Of a stretch of 22,455 nucleotides of DNA, positions 1 through 7,968 are shown piece by piece. Below the pieces are notes generated by a model. It saw nothing but the letters and a program-made list of their open reading frames with translations. It was not told the DNA's origin and searched no databases. Numbering within the stretch: position 1 is the stretch's first letter; every line of letters starts with the position of its first letter. Origin of the DNA: an uncultured Neomegalonema sp. (GTDB lineage: Bacteria > Pseudomonadota > Alphaproteobacteria > Rhodobacterales > Rhodobacteraceae); the NCBI GenBank assembly GCA_937958345.1, contig CALGNW010000109.1, positions 1 through 22,455 of the forward strand. Reading direction: 5' to 3'. A program made the translations under genes and the position numbers.

Positions 1-28
1 GAGATGGTGAAATTTTCCAGTTCGACAT
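1..28 (-). CDS. possible 5' end of a gene running off the left edge
   Basis: On the minus strand an ATG at 28 is preceded by an AGAGG Shine-Dalgarno-like sequence at a 5-base spacing. The frame stays open for the nine codons to the window edge, beginning Met-Ser-Asn-Trp-Lys. The AT-rich stretch between here and lysR would suit a promoter for such a gene. Nine codons cannot identify a product and the call rests only on the start context, so it may be wrong. Confidence 0.25.
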
Positions 29-263
29 GGTCGCCTCTTTCAGTCTCTTTCGCGTTTCGATGCGAAGGTCTCTGCAATGCGCGGGCCAAGCGGGGAAAAG
101 TAGCAAGGCTCGCAATCGGATAGGACGTAGACTGACGGATAGGCGGTTAAAATACAACGCATATACTCTGTAAAACAAAGAAAAGGGTATTAAATCATAA
201 CAAGTTAAGGTTAACAGGACAGTGTATGTTAAATATTAATTTAACTGTTACTTGAACTTACGA
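29..263. other. AT-rich intergenic region with nested inverted repeats
   Basis: This stretch downstream of lysR holds no convincing gene. Bases about 145-250 are much richer in A and T than the surroundings. TAACAG (212-217) pairs with CTGTTA (245-250). Inside that, GTTAAAT (228-234) pairs with ATTTAAC (239-245) across a 4-base spacer. There is no T-run that would make this a normal terminator for lysR. It could be a protein-binding site or promoter for the possible gene at the left edge. A small 5-bp hairpin (49-53 with 62-66) lies nearer that possible start. Confidence 0.4.
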
Positions 264-1145
264 TTACTGCTGCGCCAATTCGTCCAGAACGAACGCCTTG
301 AATACTGATACACGCTTTGAGCTTTTTAGCTCACGCGCGTAAACCAGATGGGGTTCGATTTCGGGACCCTCATGTTCAGGAAGCAAACGGATCAGTGATT
401 CGGAGCCGTCCGCGAGGTAATCGGGCATAATGCCGATCCCGACGCCCTGACGCACCGCCTCCAGCACCGCGTATTGCGTGCTGACGGTCACGCGGGGGCG
501 CAATACCGGCCCGCCCGCGCCATCGCGGTTCAGCCAGTCTATTTCATAGGTCGGCTGGGGCGCCTTATCGCTGTAGATAATCAGGTCGTGATCCCCGAGG
601 TCGTCCAAACTGGCCGGAACGCCGCGCTTTTCAAGATAGGCCGAGGATGCAAAGAGGCCGATCCGCATTGTCCACAGCTTGCGCCCGATCACATCAGCCT
701 GCCGCGGCGCACGCATTCGAATGGCGACATCCGCCTCGCGCATCGGCAGATCGAGGATCTCTTCCGTCAGCATCAGCTCGATACTAAGACCCGGATGCAG
801 GGCCAGCAGCTTTGGCAGGCGCGGCGTTAACCACCGGATTCCGAAGCCAAGTGTCGTCGTGACCCGCAATGGACCGTGTACGCCCTCGCGGTTGTCCCGT
901 AATCGAACAGTGGACGCGTTAAGCTGGGCGGTGATCTCCTGAGTTGCCTCGTAGATGATCTCGCCCTCTGAGGTCAGCAGCAATCCGCGCGGGTGGCGGT
1001 GGAACAGAGTTGCCCCCATCGCGCGCTCGAGGCTTTGTATCTGGCGGCTGACGGCGGATTGGCTGAGATGAAGGACTTCGCCCGCATGCGTGATGCTGCC
1101 TGCCTCTGCAACAACGTGGAAAACACGTAATCTGTCCCAGTCCAT
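264..1145 (-). CDS. LysR-family transcriptional regulator
   Basis: A 293-residue protein of normal LysR length. The N-terminal winged helix-turn-helix covers about residues 1-60, with the LysR pattern of an alanine-gly-rich helix, LSQSAVSRQIQSLE as recognition helix, and the G-x-x-LF-x-R wing. The rest is a periplasmic-binding-like effector domain, including a GVGIGIMPDY segment typical of the family near residue 235. The ATG at 1145 has a GGAG Shine-Dalgarno about 7 bases upstream. It is divergent from the exported protein at 1239, which is a candidate target because LysR regulators often control the gene across their own promoter. The effector cannot be told from the sequence. Confidence 0.93.
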   Translation of the reverse strand: MDWDRLRVFHVVAEAGSITHAGEVLHLSQSAVSRQIQSLERAMGATLFHRHPRGLLLTSEGEIIYEATQEITAQLNASTVRLRDNREGVHGPLRVTTTLGFGIRWLTPRLPKLLALHPGLSIELMLTEEILDLPMREADVAIRMRAPRQADVIGRKLWTMRIGLFASSAYLEKRGVPASLDDLGDHDLIIYSDKAPQPTYEIDWLNRDGAGGPVLRPRVTVSTQYAVLEAVRQGVGIGIMPDYLADGSESLIRLLPEHEGPEIEPHLVYARELKSSKRVSVFKAFVLDELAQQ

Positions 1146-1159
1146 CAGCCCGCTCCACG

Positions 1160-1181
1160 ATCACAAAGATGACACGGTGAT
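1160..1181. promoter_or_regulatory. candidate LysR operator in the divergent gap
   Basis: ATCAC (1160-1164) and GTGAT (1177-1181) form a 5-bp inverted repeat across a 12-base spacer between the lysR start and the gene at 1239. Its size and place fit a LysR-type interrupted dyad, but the arms are short. On the plus strand a TATAAA at 1210-1215 could be the -10 of the 1239 gene, without a good -35. Confidence 0.35.
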
Positions 1182-1238
1182 GTCTGATGTGCGATTGGAA
1201 TAAAAGGACTATAAAGTGAAGCCAGCCGGGAGTTCGCG

Positions 1239-2093
1239 ATGATCGGGAATCTGTTTAAGCCGTTTTCAGCGACTTTTAGGGGGTTTTCCCTGATTTTTGC
1301 CGGGATTTCCCTGTTCTTTGCCGCCCCCGCCGCAGCCGACGAGTTGGGCGGAACCTATCGCGGGCTGGACGGCGCGCACGGCATCACAATCCAGCTTTCG
1401 CGCGGCGGAGACGGATATGTCGGCGAGATCTTCGCGCCCTCCGGCGACCGCGCCAGCCTGAACACGGCCCAAACGCCCACCGGCGCACGCGGGCCGCTGA
1501 CCTTGCAGGGACAGCAGGGAACCGTGGAATTCCGCACCCAGCCCGTCGGTTTGTCGATGATCTGGCGCCCCGATGCGGGCGGACCCGAGCTGGTCTATGC
1601 CTTTCGTCACGAACAACTGGCGCTGCCCCAACTGCCGCCGGGATATAAAGACCCGCCCGCATTCGGGGCAACGCGGGTCAATCCGATTGATTTTCTGACC
1701 AGCTACGAATTCTGGGAGGCCGCGCAGGTCGCCCGTGCCTATGACGGGCTGGATGACAAGTACCGGGTCATTATGAAGTCTTTCGCCACCGTCCACACCG
1801 ATATGCTGTGGAAGCTGTGCCGTGCGCCGATTGCGCCGGATCAACTGACCGATGCGCTGCGCGGACAGGGTGTTACCTGTATCGACGTGCAGCGGAAGAT
1901 CAAGGAATCCCAGAAAACCGGTGCGTTCAGCAACTTTAAGCGGGCGGTCTATTTCCAGAAGATCGACGCCATGCTGGCGGTCGAGTGTGCGCGGGGCATT
2001 AATACCGCCGCGATCTGTGCCCGCGCGGCACAGAAAACCCAGCAGGCAACCCTGTCGATGGAAACCGCCGGATCGGTGCTACAACGCTTTTGA
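1239..2093 (+). CDS. exported hypothetical protein
   Basis: A 284-residue protein I do not recognise. The first 33 residues form a clear signal peptide: a basic start, a hydrophobic core and an APAAA-DE cleavage site. The mature N-terminal half is rich in Gly, Thr and beta-type residues. The C-terminal half looks helical and carries four cysteines in two groups (WKLC and VTC, then VEC and AIC), suggesting disulfides in the periplasm. A GGGAG ribosome site sits 6 bases before the ATG. The gene's last 15 bases overlap the 3' end of recO on the other strand. The product is probably periplasmic or surface-bound, function unknown. Confidence 0.8.
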   Translation: MIGNLFKPFSATFRGFSLIFAGISLFFAAPAAADELGGTYRGLDGAHGITIQLSRGGDGYVGEIFAPSGDRASLNTAQTPTGARGPLTLQGQQGTVEFRTQPVGLSMIWRPDAGGPELVYAFRHEQLALPQLPPGYKDPPAFGATRVNPIDFLTSYEFWEAAQVARAYDGLDDKYRVIMKSFATVHTDMLWKLCRAPIAPDQLTDALRGQGVTCIDVQRKIKESQKTGAFSNFKRAVYFQKIDAMLAVECARGINTAAICARAAQKTQQATLSMETAGSVLQRF

Positions 2094-2810
2094 CCGCAGC
2101 GATAACGCCGCAAGGCGTTCGCGGGCGGGCGGCAGGGTCTTGAGATCGAGGGACCGCCCCGCCCATTGTTCGAGAAAATGACCCGTCATTGTCAGAGCGT
2201 CGGCAAAGTCGGACGGGTCCGCGCCGCTGTCCCCGCGCGCAAGGAATCCGGGCAAAGGCAACAGCCGGTCGGCATAGGCCGCGCCAGCCGCGCGCGACAC
2301 GGCACGGCCCGAACGGGGCGAGACATAACACAGATCATCCGCCGATCCCGATGCCGCGCACCTGCGTAAATCCAGCGCAAAGCCCAGCTCGGCCAGCAAG
2401 GCGACCTCCCATTGGGCATAGGCCAGCCGCCGCCCCCGTGCATCATTCAGAACATCCAGAACCAGCAGGGTCAGAGGATAAAGTGATGTATCCGCCCGTT
2501 CGGGCAGAAAGGTGCAGACAAGGGCGCGCATGGATTCGAGGGTCGCGAGCGCCTCGCGGTCCGCCATCGCATCGGACGCGTAGGAATGAATCAGCTCGGC
2601 CTCGAACGTACCGAGATTTTCGCTGAGGCGCGACCGCCAGCGCAGGGCCAGCAGGTTTCCCGGTTGCAGGGTTGCGGCGAGTTTGCGCCCTGCCCCGCCA
2701 TGAACAAGACCGGCATGACGGCCATGTTCGGCGGTCATTGTCTGGATTATAGCGGCATTTTCGCCGTGCCGGCGCACCGACAGAAGAATCCCGTTTGCGC
2801 GCCATTCCAT
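2079..2810 (-). CDS. recO: DNA repair protein RecO
   Basis: A 243-residue RecO, the usual length. The N-terminal OB-fold begins with the family pattern E-W-x-x-x-G-I-L-L-S-x-R-x-x-G-E (residues 2-17) and continues with GLVHGG. The C-terminal domain is helical with the pair C151 and C161 where many RecO proteins bind zinc. RecO helps RecF and RecR load RecA on SSB-coated gaps. The frame is open up to 2909, but homology starts at the ATG at 2810, so the extra 33 codons are rejected. Convergent with and overlapping the 1239 gene by 15 bases. Divergent from the SOS-boxed gene at 2942. Confidence 0.93.
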   Translation of the reverse strand: MEWRANGILLSVRRHGENAAIIQTMTAEHGRHAGLVHGGAGRKLAATLQPGNLLALRWRSRLSENLGTFEAELIHSYASDAMADREALATLESMRALVCTFLPERADTSLYPLTLLVLDVLNDARGRRLAYAQWEVALLAELGFALDLRRCAASGSADDLCYVSPRSGRAVSRAAGAAYADRLLPLPGFLARGDSGADPSDFADALTMTGHFLEQWAGRSLDLKTLPPARERLAALSLRSKAL

Positions 2811-2876
2811 AGCAAGAGCGTTACCGCGCACAGCGCGCGGCGGCAAGTTTGCGGGGGCTGTGATTTCAAAACAGGC

Positions 2877-2907
2877 TTGACAAATTTCATATGTTCTATT
2901 TATGTTC
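2877..2907 (+). promoter_or_regulatory. promoter with LexA (SOS) box
   Basis: TTGACA at 2877-2882 is a consensus -35. A TATGTT -10 at 2901-2906 lies 18 bases further on. Overlapping the -10 is GTTC (2893-2896), seven bases, then GTTC (2904-2907): the direct repeat GTTC-N7-GTTC known as the LexA operator of alphaproteobacteria. The spacer is all A/T, as in many known sites. LexA bound here would block the promoter until DNA damage. It faces the gene at 2942; recO starts 67 bases away on the other side of the box. Confidence 0.75.
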
Positions 2908-2941
2908 ACTTCATCAAAGCAAATGAGGACACAGCAAACGG

Positions 2942-3604
2942 ATGGACTGGGACGCGGCCATAGAGATCAATCGCACCGCTTTGCTGCGCCTTTTACAGGT
3001 GATGCTGTCGGTGTTGGAGATCGAGGCCGGCAGTTCGGTTCCTTTTGTCAAACGGCATGCGCGTTTGGCGGTGTTGCGGTTGTTGCGCCCCGCCGAATCC
3101 GCTCTGCGGCGGTTGATCTTGCTGAAGGCCCGCCTGATGCGGGATGCCCTCAACGATCCGCTGTCTGATAAGGCCGGACCGAAACCGGCGGCGTTTCCGC
3201 TGTTCGATCAGCGCAAACGGCACACCGAAGCGCCCCAGAAAGCAGCCGGCGGCCCCGGCCCGCGCCTGTTCTTTTTCGACGGAAGCGATCAGCCCTATAC
3301 GTCAGCACAGGACAAACCCGCGCCGTCACCGGATGATATGGTGAGTGCGGAAAGACTGTGTAAGAGACTGAAAATATTGCTGAATGCCCTGAACGACCTG
3401 GAGGGGCAGGCGCGGCGTCTGAAACGGGCCGAAGCCCGCCGTGCGCGGTCCGAGCGGTTAAAATTGCAAGGCCCGCTGCGCATTCATCTGCCCCCCGGCC
3501 ACCGCGAGCGCGGTAAAACCGAGGACGAGCGGACGGTCGATGCGGTTTTGCGCACCTGTCACCAGTTGGCGCGCATGTGGCTGGCGCGGCCAGACACGTC
3601 CTGA
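2942..3604 (+). CDS. unrecognised protein, probable SOS regulon member
   Basis: A 220-residue protein I cannot assign. Residues 1-75 are helical, rich in Leu and Arg, and could pack as a bundle. Residues 76-130 are Pro/Gly-rich and probably a flexible linker. Residues 132-175 form a strongly charged helix with repeated Arg and Glu, possibly a coiled coil, and the end is again helical. There is no signal peptide or membrane segment, and the basic character would suit nucleic-acid binding, which is inference. The ATG at 2942 is preceded by GAGGA about 12 bases away, a long spacing. The LexA box in its promoter implies induction by DNA damage. Confidence 0.75.
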   Translation: MDWDAAIEINRTALLRLLQVMLSVLEIEAGSSVPFVKRHARLAVLRLLRPAESALRRLILLKARLMRDALNDPLSDKAGPKPAAFPLFDQRKRHTEAPQKAAGGPGPRLFFFDGSDQPYTSAQDKPAPSPDDMVSAERLCKRLKILLNALNDLEGQARRLKRAEARRARSERLKLQGPLRIHLPPGHRERGKTEDERTVDAVLRTCHQLARMWLARPDTS

Positions 3605-3635
3605 CGATCCGAGGGGGTTTTTCCGCATGTAACGT

Positions 3636-3653
3636 GCCCGCGATACAGCGGGC
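3636..3653. terminator. hairpin between convergent genes
   Basis: GCCCGC (3636-3641) and GCGGGC (3648-3653) form a perfect 6-bp stem with a 6-base loop, extendable by a wobble pair. A pyrimidine-rich stretch with TTT follows on the plus strand. It lies between the stops of the 2942 gene and the VOC gene and could serve either. The T-run is weak. Confidence 0.5.
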
Positions 3654-3681
3654 GCGCTCTTTCTGTTGGGAATTTCGCAGG

Positions 3682-4320
3682 TTAGCCGACGAAGCTGACA
3701 TTACCCTCATCTGTTGAAACTTCAGCCATGAAGGACGTCGTAAGCGCCGAATTCTGAACGGTAATCAGGTCGCCCGCGCCGATTGCCTTTAGCGCGGCTT
3801 CAACCAAGGTCGGTTCATCGCGCGAGGCCGTCAGGCTGGTCAGGCGCATACCGCTGTCATCCATCCGCTCTGCGGGATGCGGCGTAAGCCACTGAATTAC
3901 CAGCGGTAAATGCCCGCCCTGAATCAGGCCGCCATCGTCGGGGATCAGCACTTTCCATTTCAGATCACCGCGCTCAAGTTCGTGCAACTCGCCCAACGGC
4001 ACGGGCGACGCGGCGCGGGTTGCCTCGATATCGTCAACCCGAACGGCCCATGTCAGCAGATGCGGACCCATCGCCAGCTTTTTCCGAACCGCCGGATCAT
4101 CAAGAGAGAACCAGCGTTTGCGGCCCGGATCGGGCGCGTCCGGATTAATCGCGATCAACTCGAGAAAGCATGAACCGAGGCTCCACACCTTGTTATGGGT
4201 GCTCATCGCGACATGCTCGCCGCCGCCCTGCGCCGGACGGCCCAGCGTTTCCTCCATCCACGCTTCACCGGCGGCAAGATCGGCACAGCCGACAACGATG
4301 TGATCAAGTTCTGTAGCCAT
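3682..4320 (-). CDS. VOC (glyoxalase-fold) family protein
   Basis: A 212-residue protein beginning with the glyoxalase-like pattern LDHIVVGCADLAAG, where H is the first expected metal ligand. An S-x-x-Y/W-x-LG-x-x-FLELIAI strand follows near residue 50. Later segments (TWAVRVDDIE, GGLIQGGHLPLVIQW) fit the second half of the fold. This is the glyoxalase-like domain group often annotated as VOC family, of unknown substrate. The ATG at 4320 has GGAGAG upstream at good spacing, so the longer frame to 4425 is rejected. It lies 38 bases after the short-chain dehydrogenase gene and is the last gene of the minus-strand run. Confidence 0.8.
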   Translation of the reverse strand: MATELDHIVVGCADLAAGEAWMEETLGRPAQGGGEHVAMSTHNKVWSLGSCFLELIAINPDAPDPGRKRWFSLDDPAVRKKLAMGPHLLTWAVRVDDIEATRAASPVPLGELHELERGDLKWKVLIPDDGGLIQGGHLPLVIQWLTPHPAERMDDSGMRLTSLTASRDEPTLVEAALKAIGAGDLITVQNSALTTSFMAEVSTDEGNVSFVG

Positions 4321-4358
4321 TTCAAAGCTCTCCGTCATAAATCTGAGGTTCGGACCGG

Positions 4359-5105
4359 TTAGCGGCCACCGCTGATGTCCAGGAATGTACCCGTCACGTA
4401 GGACGACGCGTCGCTGAGCAGCCACATGACGCCCTCGGCCACCTCGGCGGCAGTGCCCGCGCGGCCCATCGGCGTCATCGCACCAACCCGCGCGGCGCGA
4501 TCAGGCTGTCCGCCGCTGGCGTGAATGTCCGTCTCGATCAGGCCCGGGCGGATGGCGTTAACCCGGACGCCGTCCGCCGCAAGCTCGGTCGACAGGCCGG
4601 TCGTGAGCGTATCGACCGCGCCCTTTGATCCGGCGTAATCCACATATTCATGCGCAGACCCCAGCGGCGCGGCGCGGGAAGACATGTTCACGATGCTGCC
4701 GCCCTGCCCGCCCTTGCTGAGCGGCATAACCCGCGCCGCCTCCCGCGCAACAAGATACGCGCCGAGGACGTTGGTGTCGAAAATTCTGCGCATCCGCTCG
4801 ACCGTCAAATCGGCCACCGAGGATTTATGGCCGACAATGCCCGCGTTATTGACCACGCCGGTAATCGGGCCGAACGCCTTGGCGGTTTTAGCGAACATGT
4901 CGATCACGTCCTGCTCGTTCGCCACATCGCCCGCAATCGCGATGGCTTTGCCGCCCGCGGCCTCGACCAGCGCGACCGTCTCGGCAGCCGCAGCTTCGTT
5001 CGAAACATAGTTTACCGCCACGGACCAGCCGAGCGCGCCGCACAGCCGCGCCGTCTCGCGCCCGATGCCGCGACTGCCGCCGGTGATGAGGATGGTCTTG
5101 CTCAT
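4359..5105 (-). CDS. short-chain dehydrogenase/reductase
   Basis: A 248-residue classical SDR, standard length. The Rossmann glycine motif TGGSRGIG is at 8-15, NNAG at 86-89, catalytic Ser at 142-143 and Tyr157-x-x-x-Lys161. SRG after the first glycines and an asparagine-tyrosine after the second strand suggest NADP(H) preference, which is inference. Closest in character to FabG or glucose-1-dehydrogenase-like proteins; the substrate is not clear. Its ATG overlaps the recJ stop as ATGA, so translation is likely coupled. Residues before Met at 5105 in the longer open frame do not fit the family. Confidence 0.9.
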   Translation of the reverse strand: MSKTILITGGSRGIGRETARLCGALGWSVAVNYVSNEAAAAETVALVEAAGGKAIAIAGDVANEQDVIDMFAKTAKAFGPITGVVNNAGIVGHKSSVADLTVERMRRIFDTNVLGAYLVAREAARVMPLSKGGQGGSIVNMSSRAAPLGSAHEYVDYAGSKGAVDTLTTGLSTELAADGVRVNAIRPGLIETDIHASGGQPDRAARVGAMTPMGRAGTAAEVAEGVMWLLSDASSYVTGTFLDISGGR

Positions 5106-6868
5106 GTATGAACCCTTACTGCCACATCGGCGAGGTGCAGTTTTACCCGCCGCGACCCGCGCCATTCGTCAATCTGTATCCGACCCGCCACGTCAACCGG
5201 CGCACCCTTGAGCGCCATAACCGCAGGACCAAGCTCGGATTGGAAAGCGCGGAAGGCGATGAAGTCAAGCCGTCCACCCGCCGACGAGAACGATCCGGCA
5301 AGATGACCGTCGCCCACCTCGCGCGTACCCGAAAGCTGAACGTTCGGAAAGGCAAAGCGCGGCGCAGGTGCACCCGCCCCGAACGGACCCGCTCTGTCGA
5401 GCATATCACAAAGGTCAAACGTGGCTCCGCGCGGGGCAAGCGTCCCGTCAAGCCGAAGCTCGCGCGGGCCGATCCGGTCCGCGCCCTGTTTCGTCAGCGC
5501 CGCATCCAGCCACGCCATCGCGTCGGCCAGTTTTTCCTCGGACAAGCTGAGGCCAGCCGCCATCTTGTGCCCGCCGCCCTTCAGCAACACCCCCTCGCGC
5601 ACCGCCGCCTGTACCGCGCGGCCCAGATCAACACCGCCGATCGAGCGGCCCGATCCCTTGCCCTCGCCGTTCGCCAGACCGACCACGATTGCAGGCCGGT
5701 TGAAGCGTTCTTTCAGGCGGCTGGCGACGATGCCGACAACACCCGGATGCCATCCCTCACCGGCAGCCCAAACCAATCCGCCGGTGATGCCGCGCGCCTC
5801 GACCTGCGCAATCGCCGCCTGTTGTACCTCCGCCTCGATGGCGCGGCGTGCGCCGTTGTAATCGTCGAGCATACCGGCAAGGCCCAGCGCCTCTTCGGCG
5901 TCGTCCGAGCAAAGCAGCCGTGCGCCCATGTCGGCCTCGCCCACCCGTCCGCCGGCATTCACCCTCGGCCCCAGCAGGAAGCCCAGATGAAACGCGGTCG
6001 GCGCGGTGTCCATCCGCGCCACATCGGCCAGCGCCCGCAATCCGGTATTGCGGCGCGCACGCATGACGGTCAGACCCTGACGCACGAAGGCGCGGTTCAG
6101 CCCAGTCAGCGGAGCAACATCCGCCACCGTCGCCAGCGCAACCAGATCAAGCAGGCTGAGCAGGTCCGGCTCTTTCCCGCCGGGAAAATCGGGGCGCAGC
6201 GCGCGGTTTGTTGCGGCAATCAACAGAAAGGCCACCCCCGCCGCGCAAAGCTGTCCGAGGCCCGATGCGTCGTCCTGACGGTTGGGATTTATGACGGCGG
6301 TACATTCGGGCAGCGTCTCGCCCGCCAGATGATGATCGGCAACGATGACGTCAGCCCCCGCCGCAATCGCAGCGGCGACCGGTTCGTGACTGAGGGTCCC
6401 GCAGTCGAGGCAGATAATCAGCGAATGCGCATGCGCCAGTTCCTGCATCGCCGGAACGTTCGGGCCATAGCCCTCGTCTATGCGGTCGGGGATATAAATT
6501 GTCGCGCTGCGGCCCAACATGCCGAGCCACCGCTGAACGACCGCAACAGACGCGCCGCCGTCTACATCGTAATCACCGAAGAGTGCAATACGCTCACCGT
6601 CCCGAACCGCCCTTGCCAGACGCGCAGCGCCAACATCCATGTCGGCCAGCACCGACGGATCGGGCATCAGGTCGCGTAGGCTGGGCGTCAGATAAACCGG
6701 TGCGTCATCAATGCCGACACCGCGCGCGGCCAGAACGCGCCCGACAACCTCGGGCAAGCTGTGCCGCTGGGCCATCGCCAGCCCCGCACGCTCGACCTCG
6801 GCACTCGGGTACGTCCAAGTGCGCCCGGTGACAGAGCGGATATCGCTATCGGATGGTTCGGCCAGCAT
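5102..6868 (-). CDS. recJ: single-stranded-DNA-specific exonuclease RecJ
   Basis: A 588-residue RecJ of normal length, a 5'-3' exonuclease used in recombination and mismatch repair. The DHH-family motifs appear in order: DYDVDG at 99-104, DCG at 155-157 and DHH at 178-180, binding two metal ions. The DHHA1 motif GGGHKMAAG follows in the second domain, then a C-terminal OB-like region. I chose the ATG at 6868. A TTG at 6904 keeps the frame open for 12 more codons, but neither start has a strong Shine-Dalgarno. The gene lies 93 bases after glpX in the same direction and is coupled to the SDR gene. Confidence 0.95.
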   Translation of the reverse strand: MLAEPSDSDIRSVTGRTWTYPSAEVERAGLAMAQRHSLPEVVGRVLAARGVGIDDAPVYLTPSLRDLMPDPSVLADMDVGAARLARAVRDGERIALFGDYDVDGGASVAVVQRWLGMLGRSATIYIPDRIDEGYGPNVPAMQELAHAHSLIICLDCGTLSHEPVAAAIAAGADVIVADHHLAGETLPECTAVINPNRQDDASGLGQLCAAGVAFLLIAATNRALRPDFPGGKEPDLLSLLDLVALATVADVAPLTGLNRAFVRQGLTVMRARRNTGLRALADVARMDTAPTAFHLGFLLGPRVNAGGRVGEADMGARLLCSDDAEEALGLAGMLDDYNGARRAIEAEVQQAAIAQVEARGITGGLVWAAGEGWHPGVVGIVASRLKERFNRPAIVVGLANGEGKGSGRSIGGVDLGRAVQAAVREGVLLKGGGHKMAAGLSLSEEKLADAMAWLDAALTKQGADRIGPRELRLDGTLAPRGATFDLCDMLDRAGPFGAGAPAPRFAFPNVQLSGTREVGDGHLAGSFSSAGGRLDFIAFRAFQSELGPAVMALKGAPVDVAGRIQIDEWRGSRRVKLHLADVAVRVHT

Positions 6869-6961
6869 GGCGAAAGGCTTACGCCCGACGCGGGCACAGA
6901 ACAACCGCGTTCATGCGACGCGGCGAACAATCAGCGCCGCCCGCCGCTCCAGCGCTTGCAA

Positions 6962-7942
6962 TCAGCCCTCGAGCGGGCTTTGATAGATCAGACGGCGCAC
7001 CGAGCGGGTTTTGGACCGCATCAGAATCGTCTCGGTTTCGAGAAATCCGCCAATGCGGCGCGCACCCTTGACGATCGAGCCGTCGGTGACACCCGTCGCA
7101 GCAAAAATCACATCGCCGCTGACCATGTCATCGCGCGAATAGATGCGGTCGAAATCCTCGATACCGGCCTTGACGGCCCGCTCGCGTTCCTCGTCGTTGC
7201 GGAACATGAGCCGTCCGAAGATCTGACCGCCCATACATTTCAGTGCGGATGCCGCAAGCACGCCCTCGGGCGCGCCGCCGGAACCCATGTACATGTCGAT
7301 ACCGGTCTTGGCCGATTCGGCGCAGTGGATGACGCCCGCGACATCGCCGTCCGTGATCAGTTGTACCGATGCACCGGTCGCACGCAGTTCGGTCAGCATC
7401 TCGCGGTGACGCGGACGCTCCAGCATGCAAACCGTGACAGCACTCGGCTTGCAGCCCTTGGCCGCCGCAATCGCTTCGACACGCTGGGTCGGTGTCATAT
7501 CGAAAGTGACAATGCCTTCGTCAAAGCCCGGTCCGACGGCGAGCTTGTCCATGTAAACGTCCGGCGCATGCAACATCGAATTACGCGCACCCATCGAGAT
7601 AACGGCAAGTGCGTTGGGCATCGCCTTTGCGGTCAGGGTGGTTCCCTCCAGAGGATCAAGAGCGATGTCGACCTCGGGCGATTCCGCATCGCCGCGACCG
7701 ACCTCTTCACCGATATAGAGCATCGGCGCTTCATCGCGCTCGCCCTCGCCGATAACAACAACGCCCCGGATATCGAGCATGTTAAGCTGCGTCCGCATCG
7801 CATCAACAGCCGCCTGATCCGCGGCCTTCTCGTCGCCGCGACCGATAAGCTTTGCTGCCGCAATCGCCGCTGCCTCGGATACGCGCGCGAGGCCGAGCGA
7901 CAGCATGCGGTCTTTGAATTGAGCTTCGGGAGAATTCGTCAT
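6962..7942 (-). CDS. glpX: class II fructose-1,6-bisphosphatase GlpX
   Basis: A 326-residue GlpX, hydrolysing fructose-1,6-bisphosphate to fructose-6-phosphate in gluconeogenesis. The class II signatures are present: IGEGERDEAPMLYIGEEVG near residues 63-81 and the metal-binding DPLEGTT near 97. The substrate-side motif MGSGGAPEG is also there. The ATG at 7942 is 26 bases beyond the homoserine dehydrogenase stop, so the two are probably co-transcribed. Nothing looks broken. Confidence 0.96.
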   Translation of the reverse strand: MTNSPEAQFKDRMLSLGLARVSEAAAIAAAKLIGRGDEKAADQAAVDAMRTQLNMLDIRGVVVIGEGERDEAPMLYIGEEVGRGDAESPEVDIALDPLEGTTLTAKAMPNALAVISMGARNSMLHAPDVYMDKLAVGPGFDEGIVTFDMTPTQRVEAIAAAKGCKPSAVTVCMLERPRHREMLTELRATGASVQLITDGDVAGVIHCAESAKTGIDMYMGSGGAPEGVLAASALKCMGGQIFGRLMFRNDEERERAVKAGIEDFDRIYSRDDMVSGDVIFAATGVTDGSIVKGARRIGGFLETETILMRSKTRSVRRLIYQSPLEG

Positions 7943-7968
7943 GGTCGACTATCCAATCGGTAATGTAA

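Noticed and set aside
1..123. Plus-strand frame open from the left edge to a TAG at 121
   Set aside because: Composition does not look like the end of a protein and no family pattern is visible.
229..245. CtrA-like site TTAA...TTAAC
   Set aside because: The spacing is eight bases instead of the seven required by the known consensus.
2811..2909. N-terminal extension of RecO to 2909
   Set aside because: RecO homology begins at the ATG at 2810, and an extension would run over the SOS-box promoter of the divergent gene.
5108..6679. 523-codon open frame on the plus strand
   Set aside because: It lies antisense to recJ, has the Arg/Pro-rich composition of a GC-rich shadow frame, and the minus strand carries all RecJ motifs.
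6761..7963. 400-codon open frame on the plus strand
   Set aside because: Antisense to glpX and the recJ start; composition is that of a shadow frame and no family pattern is seen.
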